This document shows, in pieces, positions 53,013 to 63,254 of a stretch of 64,000 bases of DNA. Every line of letters starts with the position of its first letter. Within the stretch, counting starts at the first letter, position 1. Location: positions 124,001 through 188,000 of the forward strand of contig NZ_CP051627.1 in assembly GCF_023208015.1 (NCBI RefSeq), given 5' to 3'. This stretch comes from Thermobifida alba. Lineage in GTDB: Bacteria; Actinomycetota; Actinomycetes; Streptosporangiales; Streptosporangiaceae. The notes under the pieces were generated by a model. That model saw nothing but the letters and a program-made list of their open reading frames with translations. It was not told the origin of the DNA and ran no database searches. Both the position numbers and the translations under genes were made by a program.

Positions 53013-53645
53013 TTATTTGACCAGATGAACGGCGATCGGGTAGCGGTACCAGGCGTCCCGGGCCGCCGCCGTGGCGGCCAGCACCCCGAAGACGAGGGAG
53101 ACCAGCCACACGGCGACGACCACCGCCGACCCGATCCAGGCCAGGTCGGGGGAGAAGAACCCGTACCCGGCGAAGAGCCCGGCGCCGACGACGTACGGGA
53201 CGAACAGGGTCAGCTGGAGGTTCAGCGCCTCGGCCGCGTGGTGCCGGGCGAACGGCGAGCGGTCCTTCAGCGTCAGGTAGACGATGAGCGCCGGCAGCCA
53301 GCCGACGCACGCGAACACCACGCCGACCAGGTGCGCGACCATCGCCCCGGTGCTCCCGTCAGGGGGCGGCGGGACCGCCGCAGGCCCCTGGCCGCCCCCG
53401 GGGGCGTACCCGTGGGGGCCGGGGACGACCGGGGGCTGGGCACTGCCGGGCGGGGGGAACCCCGCAGGGGGCGCGGAGTACGGGCCCGCGGGCGGAGGGG
53501 CCGGCGGAGCGAACTGCGGGACGGGCGGAACCGGCGGCTGGGGGCCGGACGGGCCGTCGGCGCCCCCGGGGCCGAGTCCCGGCTGCGGGCCCGAGGGGCC
53601 CTGGGACCGGTCGTGGGGAGGGGGATCGGGCGGTGTCTCGCTCAT
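53013..53645 (-). CDS. DUF4870 membrane protein with Pro-rich N-terminus
   Basis: A 210-residue protein with about 95 residues of Pro/Gly-rich tail and a DUF4870 membrane region: GAMVAHLVGVVFACVGWLPALIVYL, then SPFARHHAAEALNLQLTLF, two helices, and the ending WYRYPIAVHLVK. It is a paralogue of the protein encoded at 52328-52843; the ends of the two are very alike (WYRYP). No partner or substrate is known. Confidence 0.85.
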   Translation of the reverse strand: MSETPPDPPPHDRSQGPSGPQPGLGPGGADGPSGPQPPVPPVPQFAPPAPPPAGPYSAPPAGFPPPGSAQPPVVPGPHGYAPGGGQGPAAVPPPPDGSTGAMVAHLVGVVFACVGWLPALIVYLTLKDRSPFARHHAAEALNLQLTLFVPYVVGAGLFAGYGFFSPDLAWIGSAVVVAVWLVSLVFGVLAATAAARDAWYRYPIAVHLVK

Positions 53646-53703
53646 GTCTTCCCTTGCCTGTGCCGATGTCGCTGACCCGGGCCTCGGGTCCGCACCGCGC
53701 AGC

Positions 53704-54540
53704 CTAGTGCGGGGAAGAGTACGGGGCGGTCACGAAATCGATCAGTTCTTCGACACGACCCAGCAGTTCCGGCTCCAGGTCGGCGTAGGAGCGCACCGAG
53801 CCCAGGATGCGCCGCCACGCCTGGGCCGGGTCGGTCCGCCAGCCGAGCGCCGCCAGCACCCCCTCCTTCCAGGGCGTCCCGTGCGGTACCCGGGGCCAGG
53901 CGGACAGGCCCAGGACCGAGGGGCGCACCGCCTGCCAGATGTCGACGTAGGGGTGGCCCACGACCAGGACGTGCTGGGAGGCGACCTGTTCGGCGATCCG
54001 GCTCTCCTTGGAGCCGGGGACGAGGTGGTCCAGGAGCACGCCGAGCCGCCGCAGGGGGGAGGGCGCGAACTCCGCGACGGCCTGTGCCAGCCGGTCCACC
54101 CCCTCCAGGCACTCCACGACGACGCCTGCCACGCGCAGGTCGTGTCCCCAGATCCGCTCCACGAGCTCGGCGTCCTGGACCCCCTCGACGAGGATCCGGC
54201 TCGGCCGGGCGGTCCGCGCCCGGTGGTCCGCCACCAGGATCGAACCCGAGGCGCTGCGCGGGGGGCCGGTCCTCTCCGGTGCGGGGCGCACCAGGGTCAC
54301 CGGTCGGCCGTCGAGGAGGAAGGCCGCGGGGGCCGTCTCGAACACCCGCCGCCGGCCGTGCCGGTCCTCCAGGGTGACGGTGGCGCGGTCCCAGGCCACC
54401 ACCGCGCCGCAGAACCCCCCGTCGGCGGTCTCGACGACCAGTCCGCGTTCGGCGGGGACGGCCGGGACGCTCCGCCGTTTCGGGCGGCGCCAGTCGCCGG
54501 AGAGGACGTCGTCGCCGTATCGCCTGGAGTGGGGAGGCAT
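53704..54540 (-). CDS. DUF3097 domain protein
   Basis: A 278-residue protein beginning RRYGDDVLSGDWRRPK, the signature of DUF3097, which is nearly confined to actinobacteria. Other conserved parts are VTLEDRHGRRRVF, FLLDGRPVTLVRP, ILVEGVQDAELVERIWG (resembles a Toprim-like strand), and LLDHLVPGSKESRIAEQV. Function is unknown; the EGxxDAEL and DHLVPGSKE motifs hint at a nucleic-acid or metal-dependent role. ATG 54540 with TACACT 7 nt upstream. It is divergent from hrcA, the usual position in relatives. Confidence 0.85.
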   Translation of the reverse strand: MPPHSRRYGDDVLSGDWRRPKRRSVPAVPAERGLVVETADGGFCGAVVAWDRATVTLEDRHGRRRVFETAPAAFLLDGRPVTLVRPAPERTGPPRSASGSILVADHRARTARPSRILVEGVQDAELVERIWGHDLRVAGVVVECLEGVDRLAQAVAEFAPSPLRRLGVLLDHLVPGSKESRIAEQVASQHVLVVGHPYVDIWQAVRPSVLGLSAWPRVPHGTPWKEGVLAALGWRTDPAQAWRRILGSVRSYADLEPELLGRVEELIDFVTAPYSSPH

Positions 54541-54547
54541 GGGGCGG

Positions 54548-54553
54548 AGTGTA
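54548..54553 (-). promoter_or_regulatory. -10 element of the DUF3097 gene (TACACT)
   Basis: TACACT on the minus strand ends 7 nt before the ATG; leaderless transcript likely. Confidence 0.45.
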
Positions 54554-54716
54554 GTGGCTGTGGCCGCCGGGGCGTGGGAGGCTTTCAGGCGGCGTCGGCG
54601 GGGCCGGAAGCGCGGGAGAATCCCCTGACGGGGTGAGCGCGGAGGCAAAGCCGGGCAGGTATCGGTTGATACCGTGCCTGGGCGGACATAACGCTGCTCG
54701 GTGCCGCCGCATAGAA

Positions 54717-54743
54717 TTAGCACTTGAGACCACGGAGTGCCAG
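54717..54743 (+). promoter_or_regulatory. CIRCE operator of hrcA-dnaJ
   Basis: TTAGCACTT-N9-GAGTGCCAG matches CIRCE (TTAGCACTC-N9-GAGTGCTAA) at 15 of 18 arm positions. A TAGAAT -10 (54712-54717) overlaps it. HrcA binding here would repress its own operon. Confidence 0.85.
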
Positions 54744-54754
54744 GAGGTGAGCGC

Positions 54755-55768
54755 GTGCTCGACGACCGTAAACTCGCGGTGCTGCGTGCCATCGTCGAAG
54801 ACTACGTGTCCACGAACGAGCCCGTGGGGTCCAAAGCACTGGTCGAGCGGCACAAGCTGGGGGTCTCCCCGGCGACGATCCGCAACGACATGGTGGCGTT
54901 GGAGGAGCAGGGGTACATCGCCCAGCCGCACACCAGCGCGGGAAGGGTCCCCACGGACAAGGGGTACCGGCTCTTCGTGGACCGGCTCTCCACGGTCAAA
55001 CCGCTGTCCAGGGCCGAGCGGCGGGCCATCGAGACGTTCCTGGGCGGGGCGGTCGACCTCGACGAGATCGTCTCCCGCACGGTACGGCTGCTGTCGCACC
55101 TGACCCGTCAGGTGGCGATCATGCAGTACCCGTCGCTGACCCGGTCGTGCGTGCAGCACATCGAACTCGTGCCGCTCGGTCCGCAGCGTGTCATGATGGT
55201 GCTGATCACCAACACCGGCCGGGTCGAGCAGCGCGTCATCGACGGCCTCGCGGAGGTCTCCGACGACGTGGTCGAGAACCTGCGCGGGGCGCTCAACCGG
55301 GCCCTCGTCGGCAAGTGGCTGACCGAGGCGCCCCAGGCACTCTCGACGGTCACCGCCCAGCTTCCGGCAGACGACCGCCCGATGGCGGAGTCGGTGCTGT
55401 CGGTGCTGATGGAGAGTCTCGTCGAGAAGCACGAGGAGAAGATCGTCTTCGGGGGCACCGCGAACCTCGCCGCGATGGGGTTCTCGGCCGGGCTCCGGGA
55501 CGTCCTCGAAGCCCTGGAAGAAAACGTCGTGCTCATCCGTTTGCTGGGTGAGATGGGCGACGCCTCGATGCTGACGGTACGCATCGGCGCGGAGAACGCT
55601 CACGAGGGCCTGCAGGCCACGTCGATCGTTGCCGCGGGGTACGGGATCGGCGATCAGACACTGGCCAAGCTCGGGGTCGTCGGCCCGACCCGGATGGACT
55701 ACCCAGGAACGATGGGAGCGGTACGCGCAGTGGCAAGGTACGTCGGTCAGATCTTGGCGGGGCAGTAA
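54755..55768 (+). CDS. hrcA: heat-inducible transcription repressor HrcA
   Basis: HrcA represses heat-shock genes by binding CIRCE and needs GroEL to stay folded. The 337-residue protein has the N-terminal winged helix ([55 protein letters not shown] is diagnostic in its parts SPATIRNDM and HTSAGRVP) and the GAF-like and dimer domains. GTG 54755 has AGGAGGTGA 4 nt upstream; a GTG at 54737 is in frame but lies inside the CIRCE. dnaJ begins at the next base after its stop. Confidence 0.95.
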   Translation: MLDDRKLAVLRAIVEDYVSTNEPVGSKALVERHKLGVSPATIRNDMVALEEQGYIAQPHTSAGRVPTDKGYRLFVDRLSTVKPLSRAERRAIETFLGGAVDLDEIVSRTVRLLSHLTRQVAIMQYPSLTRSCVQHIELVPLGPQRVMMVLITNTGRVEQRVIDGLAEVSDDVVENLRGALNRALVGKWLTEAPQALSTVTAQLPADDRPMAESVLSVLMESLVEKHEEKIVFGGTANLAAMGFSAGLRDVLEALEENVVLIRLLGEMGDASMLTVRIGAENAHEGLQATSIVAAGYGIGDQTLAKLGVVGPTRMDYPGTMGAVRAVARYVGQILAGQ

Positions 55769-56914
55769 GTGGCCAGAGACTATTACGAGATCCTCGGCGT
55801 TCGCCGGGACGCGACCCAGGACGAGATCAAGAAGGCATATCGCCGGCTCGCGCGTGAACTGCACCCGGACGTCAACCCCGACCCGGAGACGCAGGAGCGG
55901 TTCAAGGAGGTCGCCCAGGCCTACGAGGTGCTCTCCAACCCGGAGAAGCGCCGCATGTTCGACATGGGCGTCGACCCCTTCGCGCGCGGCGGCGCCGCGG
56001 GCGGCGGAGCGGGCGGCTTCGGCGGGGCGGGCTTCCCGTTCGACGACCTGATGAACGCGTTCTTCGGGGGCGCCGCGGGAGGCACCCGCACGGCACGCGA
56101 CCGGATGCGGCGGGGGCGCAGCATCAAGGTGCGCGTCGAACTGGACCTCGCCGAGACCGCGTTCGGCGTGACCAAGGACATCACCTTCCCCACGGCGGTC
56201 GTGTGCGACACCTGCCAGGGGGAGGGCACGGCGCGCGGGAGCCACCGCGAGACCTGCGACATGTGCGGCGGCCGGGGCGAGGTCTCCCAGGTCACCCGCT
56301 CCTTCCTCGGCCAGGTCATGACCACCCGGCCGTGTCCGCAGTGCTCGGGACAGGGCACCGTCATCCGCAACCCCTGCCCCGACTGCGCCGGCGAGGGGCG
56401 GGTGCGCGAACGCGTCACCCGCAAGGTCCAGATCCCCGCGGGGGTCGAGGACGGCACCCAGATCCAGCTGGCGGGCGAGGGCGAGGTCGGTCCGAACGGC
56501 GGGCCGCGCGGCGACATCTTCCTGGAGATCGTGCAGCGCCCGCACCCGATCTTCGAGCGGCGCGGCGACGACCTGCACTGCACGGTCACCGTGCCGATGA
56601 CGGCGGCGGCGCTGGGCGCGTCGCTGACCATCGACACCCTCGACGGCCCCGAGGAGATCGACCTGCGTCCCGGGACCAACTCCGGACAGGTCATCACCCT
56701 CAACTCCAGGGGATGCCACCACCTCAACGCGCCGGGCCGCGGCGACCTGCTGATCCACGTCACGGTGGAGACGCCCAGCAAGCTGGACGAGGAGCAGGAG
56801 GCGCTGCTGCGCAAACTCGCCGAGCTGCGCGGTGAGGACCGTCCCCCGGGCAAGTTCAGCCCCGGGCACGGCAACCTCTTCTCCCGGATCCGCGACGCGT
56901 TCGGCGCGCGGTGA
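55769..56914 (+). CDS. dnaJ: chaperone protein DnaJ
   Basis: DnaJ delivers unfolded proteins to DnaK and stimulates its ATPase. The 381-residue protein has the J domain with HPD (ELHPDVNPD), a Gly/Phe-rich region (about 72-100), four zinc motifs ([32 protein letters not shown]) and the C-terminal substrate domains. This is the HrcA-linked second DnaJ of actinobacteria (often called DnaJ2), not the dnaK-operon copy. The GTG start directly follows the hrcA TAA, and the stop overlaps rsmE by 4 nt. Confidence 0.95.
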   Translation: MARDYYEILGVRRDATQDEIKKAYRRLARELHPDVNPDPETQERFKEVAQAYEVLSNPEKRRMFDMGVDPFARGGAAGGGAGGFGGAGFPFDDLMNAFFGGAAGGTRTARDRMRRGRSIKVRVELDLAETAFGVTKDITFPTAVVCDTCQGEGTARGSHRETCDMCGGRGEVSQVTRSFLGQVMTTRPCPQCSGQGTVIRNPCPDCAGEGRVRERVTRKVQIPAGVEDGTQIQLAGEGEVGPNGGPRGDIFLEIVQRPHPIFERRGDDLHCTVTVPMTAAALGASLTIDTLDGPEEIDLRPGTNSGQVITLNSRGCHHLNAPGRGDLLIHVTVETPSKLDEEQEALLRKLAELRGEDRPPGKFSPGHGNLFSRIRDAFGAR

Positions 56915-57657
56915 CGGCCCCGGTCTTCCTGGTCGACCCCGCGGCGCTGGACGCCGACCCCGTGGTGGTGACGGGAGCCGAGGGCCGGCACGCCGCCACC
57001 GTGCGCAGGATCGGCGTGGGCGAGGCCGTCGACCTCGTCGACGGCGCGGGGACCCGGGCGCGCTGCGTGGTCACCGCGGTCGGCAGGGACACGGTCACCT
57101 GCGCGGTGCGCGAACGCGTGCACGAGGCCGAGCCGGCGCCCCGCATCACCGTGGTCCAGGCGCTGCCCAAGGGGGACCGCGGGGAGTTGGCCGTGGAGCT
57201 CATGACCGAGGCGGGCGTCGACGCCCTGGTGCCCTGGCAGGCGGAGCGCTGTGTCGCCCGGTGGCGGGGGGACCGTGCGGCCAAGTCGCTGGCCAAGTGG
57301 CGTTCGGCGGCCCGCGCCGCGGCCAAGCAGGCCCGGCGCAGCAGGGTTCCGCAGGTCGCCGAACCGGTCGGGCGGGCGGAGGTCGCGGCGCTGCTCGCGG
57401 CCGCGTCACTGGGCGTCGTGCTGCACGAGGAGGGCGCGGTGCGGCTGTCGGAACTGCCGCTGCCCGACGCGGTGGCCCGCCCCGGCGGACACGTCGTGCT
57501 GGTCGTCGGACCCGAGGGCGGTTTCGGCGACGCCGAACTGGCGGCCTTCGAGGAGGCCGGGGCGGTGCGGGCGCTGCTCGGGCCGACCGTACTGCGCACC
57601 TCCACGGCGGGGGTGGCCGCGCTCGCCGTCCTCCAGGCCCGGTGCGGCCGCTGGTAG
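56911..57657 (+). CDS. rsmE: 16S rRNA (uracil-1498-N3)-methyltransferase RsmE
   Basis: RsmE methylates U1498 of 16S rRNA using S-adenosylmethionine. The 248-residue protein has an N-terminal PUA-like domain ([17 protein letters not shown]) and a SPOUT knot: [44 protein letters not shown] and the end [11 protein letters not shown] are all typical. It is the third gene of hrcA-dnaJ-rsmE, coupled by the GTGA overlap; HrcA control therefore extends to rRNA modification. A hairpin follows the stop. Confidence 0.93.
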   Translation: MTAPVFLVDPAALDADPVVVTGAEGRHAATVRRIGVGEAVDLVDGAGTRARCVVTAVGRDTVTCAVRERVHEAEPAPRITVVQALPKGDRGELAVELMTEAGVDALVPWQAERCVARWRGDRAAKSLAKWRSAARAAAKQARRSRVPQVAEPVGRAEVAALLAAASLGVVLHEEGAVRLSELPLPDAVARPGGHVVLVVGPEGGFGDAELAAFEEAGAVRALLGPTVLRTSTAGVAALAVLQARCGRW

Positions 57658-57663
57658 CGGGAC

Positions 57664-57691
57664 GATCGCGGCGTCAGCGGACGCCGCGATC
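57664..57691. terminator. terminator after rsmE
   Basis: A perfect 12-bp stem GATCGCGGCGTC / GACGCCGCGATC with a 4-nt loop, between convergent rsmE and the anti-sigma gene. Confidence 0.82.
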
Positions 57692-57714
57692 CGCAGACGG
57701 TCCGACGGACGGTG

Positions 57715-58395
57715 TCACTGGCCGGTGCTGTCGTCCCCGGAGGGCGGCGGGAGCGGGGAGGAGGGGGTCTCCGCGGAACCGGGGGGTCCCGGGGTCGGGG
57801 AGGCCCCCTCCTCCGGGGCGTCGTCCACCGGCGGGGAGGACGCCCCGGGCTCGGGTTCGGCAGAGGGCGACTCCGACGGGCAGGACCGCGCACCGGAGCG
57901 GTCGCCGTCCTCCTCGGCGGCGTCGTCCCGCTCCCCGGGATCGGCGGAGGCGCAGGCGGGCTGCTCGGACTCCGCCGGGGAGTCCGTGGACTCCGGAGCG
58001 GACGGAGAGGCCCCGGGAAGGGGCGGGGAGGGCGGAGGAGACGCGTCCCCGGTCGGGGGGACCACCGCACCGTCCCGGTCGGCGGGCGCGTGCGCCGGGC
58101 TCGGCGGACTCTCCGAGGCCCGCTGGGTGTCCGAGGCGGAGACGAACGATCCTGGCAGCACGTGGTCGCGGATCTGCGGGGTGCCCAGCAGAACCGACCC
58201 GGCGATCAGCACCGCGGCGCCGACGGCGACGACGGGACGGAACCACACCAGCCCGAACCAGGAGGGCAACAGGCCCCTGCGTTCGGTGCGGGCCCGGATG
58301 CGTTCCAGCGCGTCGTGGGAGACGGGAATGTCGTCGGCCTCGGCGCGCAGGGCGGCCCTGAGCCGTCGTTCGAAGTCGTCGAATTCTTCGGTCAT
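57715..58395 (-). CDS. putative membrane anti-sigma factor
   Basis: A 226-residue protein. The cytoplasmic N-terminus (MTEEFDDFERRLRAALRAEADDIPVSHDALERIRARTE, about 1-45; seen as helical) would bind a sigma factor; one transmembrane helix lies at about 53-71 (VVAVGAAVLIAGSVLLG). The outer part is low-complexity Pro/Ser/Glu/Asp. The ATG overlaps the stop of the sigma gene by 4 nt (ATGA), the classic sigma/anti-sigma arrangement. No zinc (HxxxCxxC) motif is seen. The assignment rests on context and topology. If the sigma gene is dead, this protein has lost its partner. Confidence 0.65.
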   Translation of the reverse strand: MTEEFDDFERRLRAALRAEADDIPVSHDALERIRARTERRGLLPSWFGLVWFRPVVAVGAAVLIAGSVLLGTPQIRDHVLPGSFVSASDTQRASESPPSPAHAPADRDGAVVPPTGDASPPPSPPLPGASPSAPESTDSPAESEQPACASADPGERDDAAEEDGDRSGARSCPSESPSAEPEPGASSPPVDDAPEEGASPTPGPPGSAETPSSPLPPPSGDDSTGQ

Positions 58396-59104
58396 GTCGT
58401 TTGCTCCAGGAGCTTGCGGAGCGTGGAGATGCCGCGTGCCGTGTGGCTCTTGACCGCGCCACGGCTGATGCCCATGGCGTCGGCGATCTGGGCCTCGGAG
58501 AGGTCCCCGTAGTACCGCAGGACGATGGCCTCCCGCTGCCGCGTCGGCAGGGCGCGCAGGGCGTTGACCACTTCGGCGCGCTCCAGTTCCCCGAGGGCGC
58601 CGTGCTCGGCGCTGGGGGCGTCGGGAAGCGCCTTGGGGGCGTGCTTCTCGACGACGGCCCGGTGACGCAGGACGGACCGGGCCTTGTTGACCACCGACTG
58701 GCGCAGATAGGAGAGCGCCTTGTTGGGGTCGCGCAGCCGCCGCCAGGCCCCGTGCATGGCGACGAACGCGTCCTGCACGACCTCTTCGGCGGTGGCGATG
58801 TCACGGACGAGGAGGGCGGCGAGCCGCACCAGGGGCGCAGGACGGACCGGGCCTTGTTGACCACCGACTGGCGCAGATAGGAGAGCGCCTTGTTGGGGTC
58901 GCGCAGCCGCCGCCAGGCCCCGTGCATGGCGACGAACGCGTCCTGCACGACCTCTTCGGCGGTGGCGATGTCACGGACGAGGAGGGCGGCGAGCCGCACC
59001 AGGGGACGGTAGTGGGCCGAATAGAGCTGCGTCACCGCCTGGTCGGCGTCCCACCCGACCGACACCGTTGCTGCGGGCGCTCCCGCCACCATGGTTTCAG
59101 TCAC
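58392..59104 (-). pseudogene. ECF sigma factor (SigE70-type), frameshifted by a 170-bp tandem duplication
   Basis: The two parts together code for a sigma factor: the N-part (from GTG 59104, or ATG 59149 or 59092) has region 2 (LYSAHYRPLVRLAALLVRD, EEVVQDAFVAMHGAWRRL), and the C-part has region 4 (LPTRQREAIVLRYYGDLSEAQIADAMGIS then GAVKSHTARG). Between them bases 58666-58835 are repeated exactly at 58836-59005. As 170 is not a multiple of three, the reading frame is lost after the first copy. Removing one copy gives a normal 180-residue protein. A shorter frame from GTG 58829 keeps region 4 and most of region 2 but lacks the first 36 residues and a ribosome site. Confidence 0.85.
58666..59005. 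repeat. perfect 170-bp direct tandem duplication
   Basis: 58666-58835 and 58836-59005 are identical base for base. The flanking bases differ at both ends, so 170 bp is the full repeat and no microhomology is seen at the join. It lies wholly inside the ECF sigma gene. Confidence 0.97.
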
Positions 59105-59418
59105 GTGGTTAGGACGCGGCCCCTTCTCGCCGGGTTTACGAAAGGCCATGCCGTTCTTCTCGCTTGGTCGGAGACTGCTGCTTGCCGGAGAAGGCGTCCA
59201 TGACCTCCTTCGGTGCTCGGAGCGTGGTCGGTGTGCCGGGTTCCGCCGGGGCGGGCGGGGGGACGGGCGGCACGAAGAACCAGGATAGTGGCGACGGCGC
59301 CGCCGCCGGTGCGGTCGCGCGGGGCCGGCCTCCGCCCTCCGCGGCCGACCGGCCGCGGGGTCCGGCATGATGGGGGCCCGGGAAGCGTCCCGAGTTCTTC
59401 CGAGGAAGGTGAGGAGCG

Positions 59419-59775
59419 GTGACCGACAGCCGGTCCGACTGCTTGTTCTGCAAGATCGTCACGGGGGAGGTGCCCGCCGAGATCGTCCGCGAGGGCGAGC
59501 GCACGGTCGCCTTCCGCGACATCAACCCGCAGGCGCCCACGCACGTGCTGATCATTCCGCGTGAGCACTACCCCGACATGGTCAGCGCCGGGGCCGCCGG
59601 GGTCGGCCTCCTCGACGAGATCGCCCGGGAGGCCGGGGAGATCGCCCGCGCCGAGGGGATCGCCGAGAGCGGGTACCGGATGGTCTTCAACACCGGTCCC
59701 GCGGCCGGGCAGACCGTCTTCCACCTGCACGGCCACCTGCTGGGCGGCCGCGGCATGGAGTGGCCCCCCGGGTGA
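59419..59775 (+). CDS. HIT family nucleotide-binding protein
   Basis: A 118-residue histidine-triad protein of the Hint type, which hydrolyses aminoacyl- or phosphoramidate-AMP. The start DCLFCKIVTGEVPAE and the triad HLHGHLLGGR (HxHxH) are diagnostic. GTG 59419 has GAGGAG upstream. In actinobacteria it commonly stands between rsmE and phoH, as here. The gap before it (59150-59418) holds no gene. Confidence 0.93.
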   Translation: MTDSRSDCLFCKIVTGEVPAEIVREGERTVAFRDINPQAPTHVLIIPREHYPDMVSAGAAGVGLLDEIAREAGEIARAEGIAESGYRMVFNTGPAAGQTVFHLHGHLLGGRGMEWPPG

Positions 59776-59902
59776 GCCGGGACGGTTCCCGCCCGGTCGG
59801 AGGCGTCGGCTCGGCGGCCCCGACCGGGGCGGGAAACCCCTTCGGGGGGTCGGCGCCGGTTGGTAGAATCGCAGGCGAGGCAGTGAGGCCGCAGGGGCAG
59901 CT

Positions 59903-61006
<1,104 letters not shown>

Positions 61007-61071
61007 CCCGCGGCGCGGACCGCACGGTGGAGCCTCCTCCCGACACCCAATGGAATAGGCCGGTAACAGCT

Positions 61072-61536
61072 ATGAGTATCGACGTCGCGAACGAGTCCGG
61101 CGTGCCCGCGGACGAGGAGCGGCTGGCCCGACTGGCGAGGTACGTCCTGGACGCCATGCGGGTGCACCCCCTCGCGGAGCTGTCGGTGCTCCTCGTCGAC
61201 GAGGAGCCGATGACGGACCTGCACGTCCGGTGGATGAACGAGCCGGGACCGACCGACGTGCTCTCCTTCCCCATGGACGAACTGCGCCCCGGCGCGCCCG
61301 GACGGACCTCCGAGCCGGGAATCCTGGGGGATGTGATCATCTGCCCGCAGGTCGCCGCCCGCCAGGCGAAGCAGGCCGGGCACAGCACACAGGACGAGAT
61401 CGACCTGCTGTGCACCCACGGGATCCTGCACCTGCTGGGCTACGACCACGCCGAACCCGACGAGCACCGCGAGATGTTCGGCCTCCAGAACGAACTGCTG
61501 GCGGGCTGGCGCCGAAGTCTGGACGAGGCACGGTGA
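61072..61536 (+). CDS. ybeY: endoribonuclease YbeY
   Basis: YbeY is a metal-dependent RNase for 16S rRNA 3'-end maturation and ribosome quality control. The 154-residue protein carries the zinc motif [16 protein letters not shown] (HGxLHLxGYDH) near the C-terminus and [11 protein letters not shown] in the middle, both diagnostic. ATG 61072 is preferred; the region before it in this frame is a shadow of phoH. It follows phoH by 65 nt and its stop overlaps the next gene by 4 nt. Confidence 0.95.
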   Translation: MSIDVANESGVPADEERLARLARYVLDAMRVHPLAELSVLLVDEEPMTDLHVRWMNEPGPTDVLSFPMDELRPGAPGRTSEPGILGDVIICPQVAARQAKQAGHSTQDEIDLLCTHGILHLLGYDHAEPDEHREMFGLQNELLAGWRRSLDEAR

Positions 61537-62852
61537 GCGGGACCGCCGGCACGGGGATCGCCTTCGGCCTGGCGGTCCTGTTCGTCTGCGGCGCGGCCTT
61601 CTGCGTCGCCGCCGAGACCGCGCTCAGCCGGGTCATGCGGCTGGGCACGGAGGCGCCCGACCGGGACCGTCCGGCCGCGCGCCGCCTGGCGCGGATCGCC
61701 GCCGACCCCGTCCCCCGCCTCAACACGGTGCTGCTGCTGCGGGTCGGCTGCGAGGTGGCGGCCGTCCTGGCGCTCGCGGTCGGCTTCCTCGGCTGGTGGG
61801 GGCTGACCTGGTTCGCGGTCGTCCTGACCGGGGCGGTGGCGGTGCTGGTCGACTACGTGCTGGTCGGAGTGGTCCCGAGGGTCCTGGCGCGGCAGTTCCC
61901 CGCCCCGACGGCGGAGATCGGCGCCGCCGTGATCGGTCCGGCGACGACGGTGCTGGGGCCGTTGGCCCGGCTCCTGGTGGCGCTCGGGCAGCTGCTCGTG
62001 CCGCGCGGCGGCGCCGAGCGCGAGGGGCCGTTCTCCAGTGAGGAGGAGCTGCGCCACCTGGTCGACCTGGCCGAGCGGGGGCACGTCATCGACCCCGAGG
62101 AACGCCAGATGATCCACTCGGTGTTCCAGCTCGACGACACCACGGTGCGCGAGGTGATGATCCCGCGCACCGACATCGTCTTCCTGGACGGCGACGTCTC
62201 CGTCGAGGAGGCCCTGGAGAAAGCGCTGAGCAGCGGCTACTCCCGCATCCCGGTGATCGGGGAGAGCCTCGACGACGTCGTCGGCATCGTCTACCTCAAG
62301 GACGTCGTGGCGCGGATGTACGACGTCTGGCGGGACGGCGGCGGGGCTTTCGGCCACGGGCGCACGGTCCGCGAGCTCATGCGCGAGGCCACCTACGTGC
62401 CCGACTCCAAACCCGTCGACGAGCTGCTGCGGGAGATGCAGCAGCAGCGCATCCACCTGGCGGTGGTGATCGACGAGTACGGCGGCACCGCCGGAATCGT
62501 CACGATCGAGGACATCGTGGAGGAGATCGTCGGGGAGATCACCGACGAGTACGATGACGAGGTCCCGCCGATCGAACCGCTGGGCGAGGGCCGCGCCCGG
62601 GTCACCGCGCGGCTTCCGGTGGGCGAACTCGCCGAACTGTTCGACGTGGAGATCGACGCGCCCGACGTGGACACCGTCGGCGGTCTGCTCGCCTACGCGC
62701 TCGGCCGGGTCCCGGTCCCCGGCTCCACGACCGAGTACGCGGGGCTGCGGCTCGTGGCGGAGGACCCCGCGCGCCGCCGCCGCAAGACCGCCACGGTCCT
62801 GGTGGAGCGGCTGACCGGGGCCGCGGAGTCGGCGGACCCAGACCAGACCTGA
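61533..62852 (+). CDS. CNNM/CBS/CorC-domain transporter family protein (hemolysin-like)
   Basis: A 439-residue membrane protein. The N-terminal DUF21/CNNM part has about four helices (first at about 8-28, [24 protein letters not shown]). Two CBS domains follow, at about 200-320, with the linker [30 protein letters not shown] and [15 protein letters not shown]; the second has [27 protein letters not shown] CorC_HlyC domain ends it. Relatives export magnesium or cobalt; older names say hemolysin. The GTG start overlaps the ybeY stop (GTGA). Confidence 0.92.
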   Translation: MSGTAGTGIAFGLAVLFVCGAAFCVAAETALSRVMRLGTEAPDRDRPAARRLARIAADPVPRLNTVLLLRVGCEVAAVLALAVGFLGWWGLTWFAVVLTGAVAVLVDYVLVGVVPRVLARQFPAPTAEIGAAVIGPATTVLGPLARLLVALGQLLVPRGGAEREGPFSSEEELRHLVDLAERGHVIDPEERQMIHSVFQLDDTTVREVMIPRTDIVFLDGDVSVEEALEKALSSGYSRIPVIGESLDDVVGIVYLKDVVARMYDVWRDGGGAFGHGRTVRELMREATYVPDSKPVDELLREMQQQRIHLAVVIDEYGGTAGIVTIEDIVEEIVGEITDEYDDEVPPIEPLGEGRARVTARLPVGELAELFDVEIDAPDVDTVGGLLAYALGRVPVPGSTTEYAGLRLVAEDPARRRRKTATVLVERLTGAAESADPDQT

Positions 62853-62872
62853 CCGCAGGGAGGCGGTTTTCC

Positions 62873-63223
62873 GTGAGCAACACCACCTATGACGTCCAGG
62901 ACCCCGAGGACGTCAAGCTGATCACCCTGGCCCGTTCCTCGCGGGCCCGCAACGGCGCCGCGGAGGGTGCGGCGGTGCGCGACGAGACGGGCCGCACCTA
63001 CGTGGCCACGACCGTCGCCCTGCCGTCGCTGCGCCTGAGCGCCGTGCAGGCCGCGGTGGCCGCCGCGGTCTCCAGCGGTGCGCAGCGCCTGGAAGCGGTC
63101 GTGGTGGTGAGCCAGGACGCGGAGTGGGCCGAGGCCGACCGCGCGGCGGCGGCCGACCTCGGCGCGGCGACCCTGGTGCTGGCCGCGCCCGACGGCACCC
63201 CGGTCCGCGTGGAGCGGACCTGA
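62873..63223 (+). CDS. cytidine-deaminase-like protein without active-site residues
   Basis: A 116-residue Ala/Val-rich protein. Its position between the CNNM gene and era matches a conserved actinobacterial gene whose product has the cytidine-deaminase fold. The zinc ligands needed for catalysis (HAE and PCxxC) are absent; there is no Cys and no His at all. The visible pattern is alternating strand and helix: GRTYVATTVALPSLRLSAVQAAVAAAV and EAVVVVSQDAEWAEADRAAAADLG. A structural or binding role is more likely than catalysis. GTG 62873 starts 20 nt after the CNNM stop. Confidence 0.7.
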   Translation: MSNTTYDVQDPEDVKLITLARSSRARNGAAEGAAVRDETGRTYVATTVALPSLRLSAVQAAVAAAVSSGAQRLEAVVVVSQDAEWAEADRAAAADLGAATLVLAAPDGTPVRVERT

Positions 63224-63254
63224 GCGGTCACGGGAACCGGTGAGACTGGAAAGC

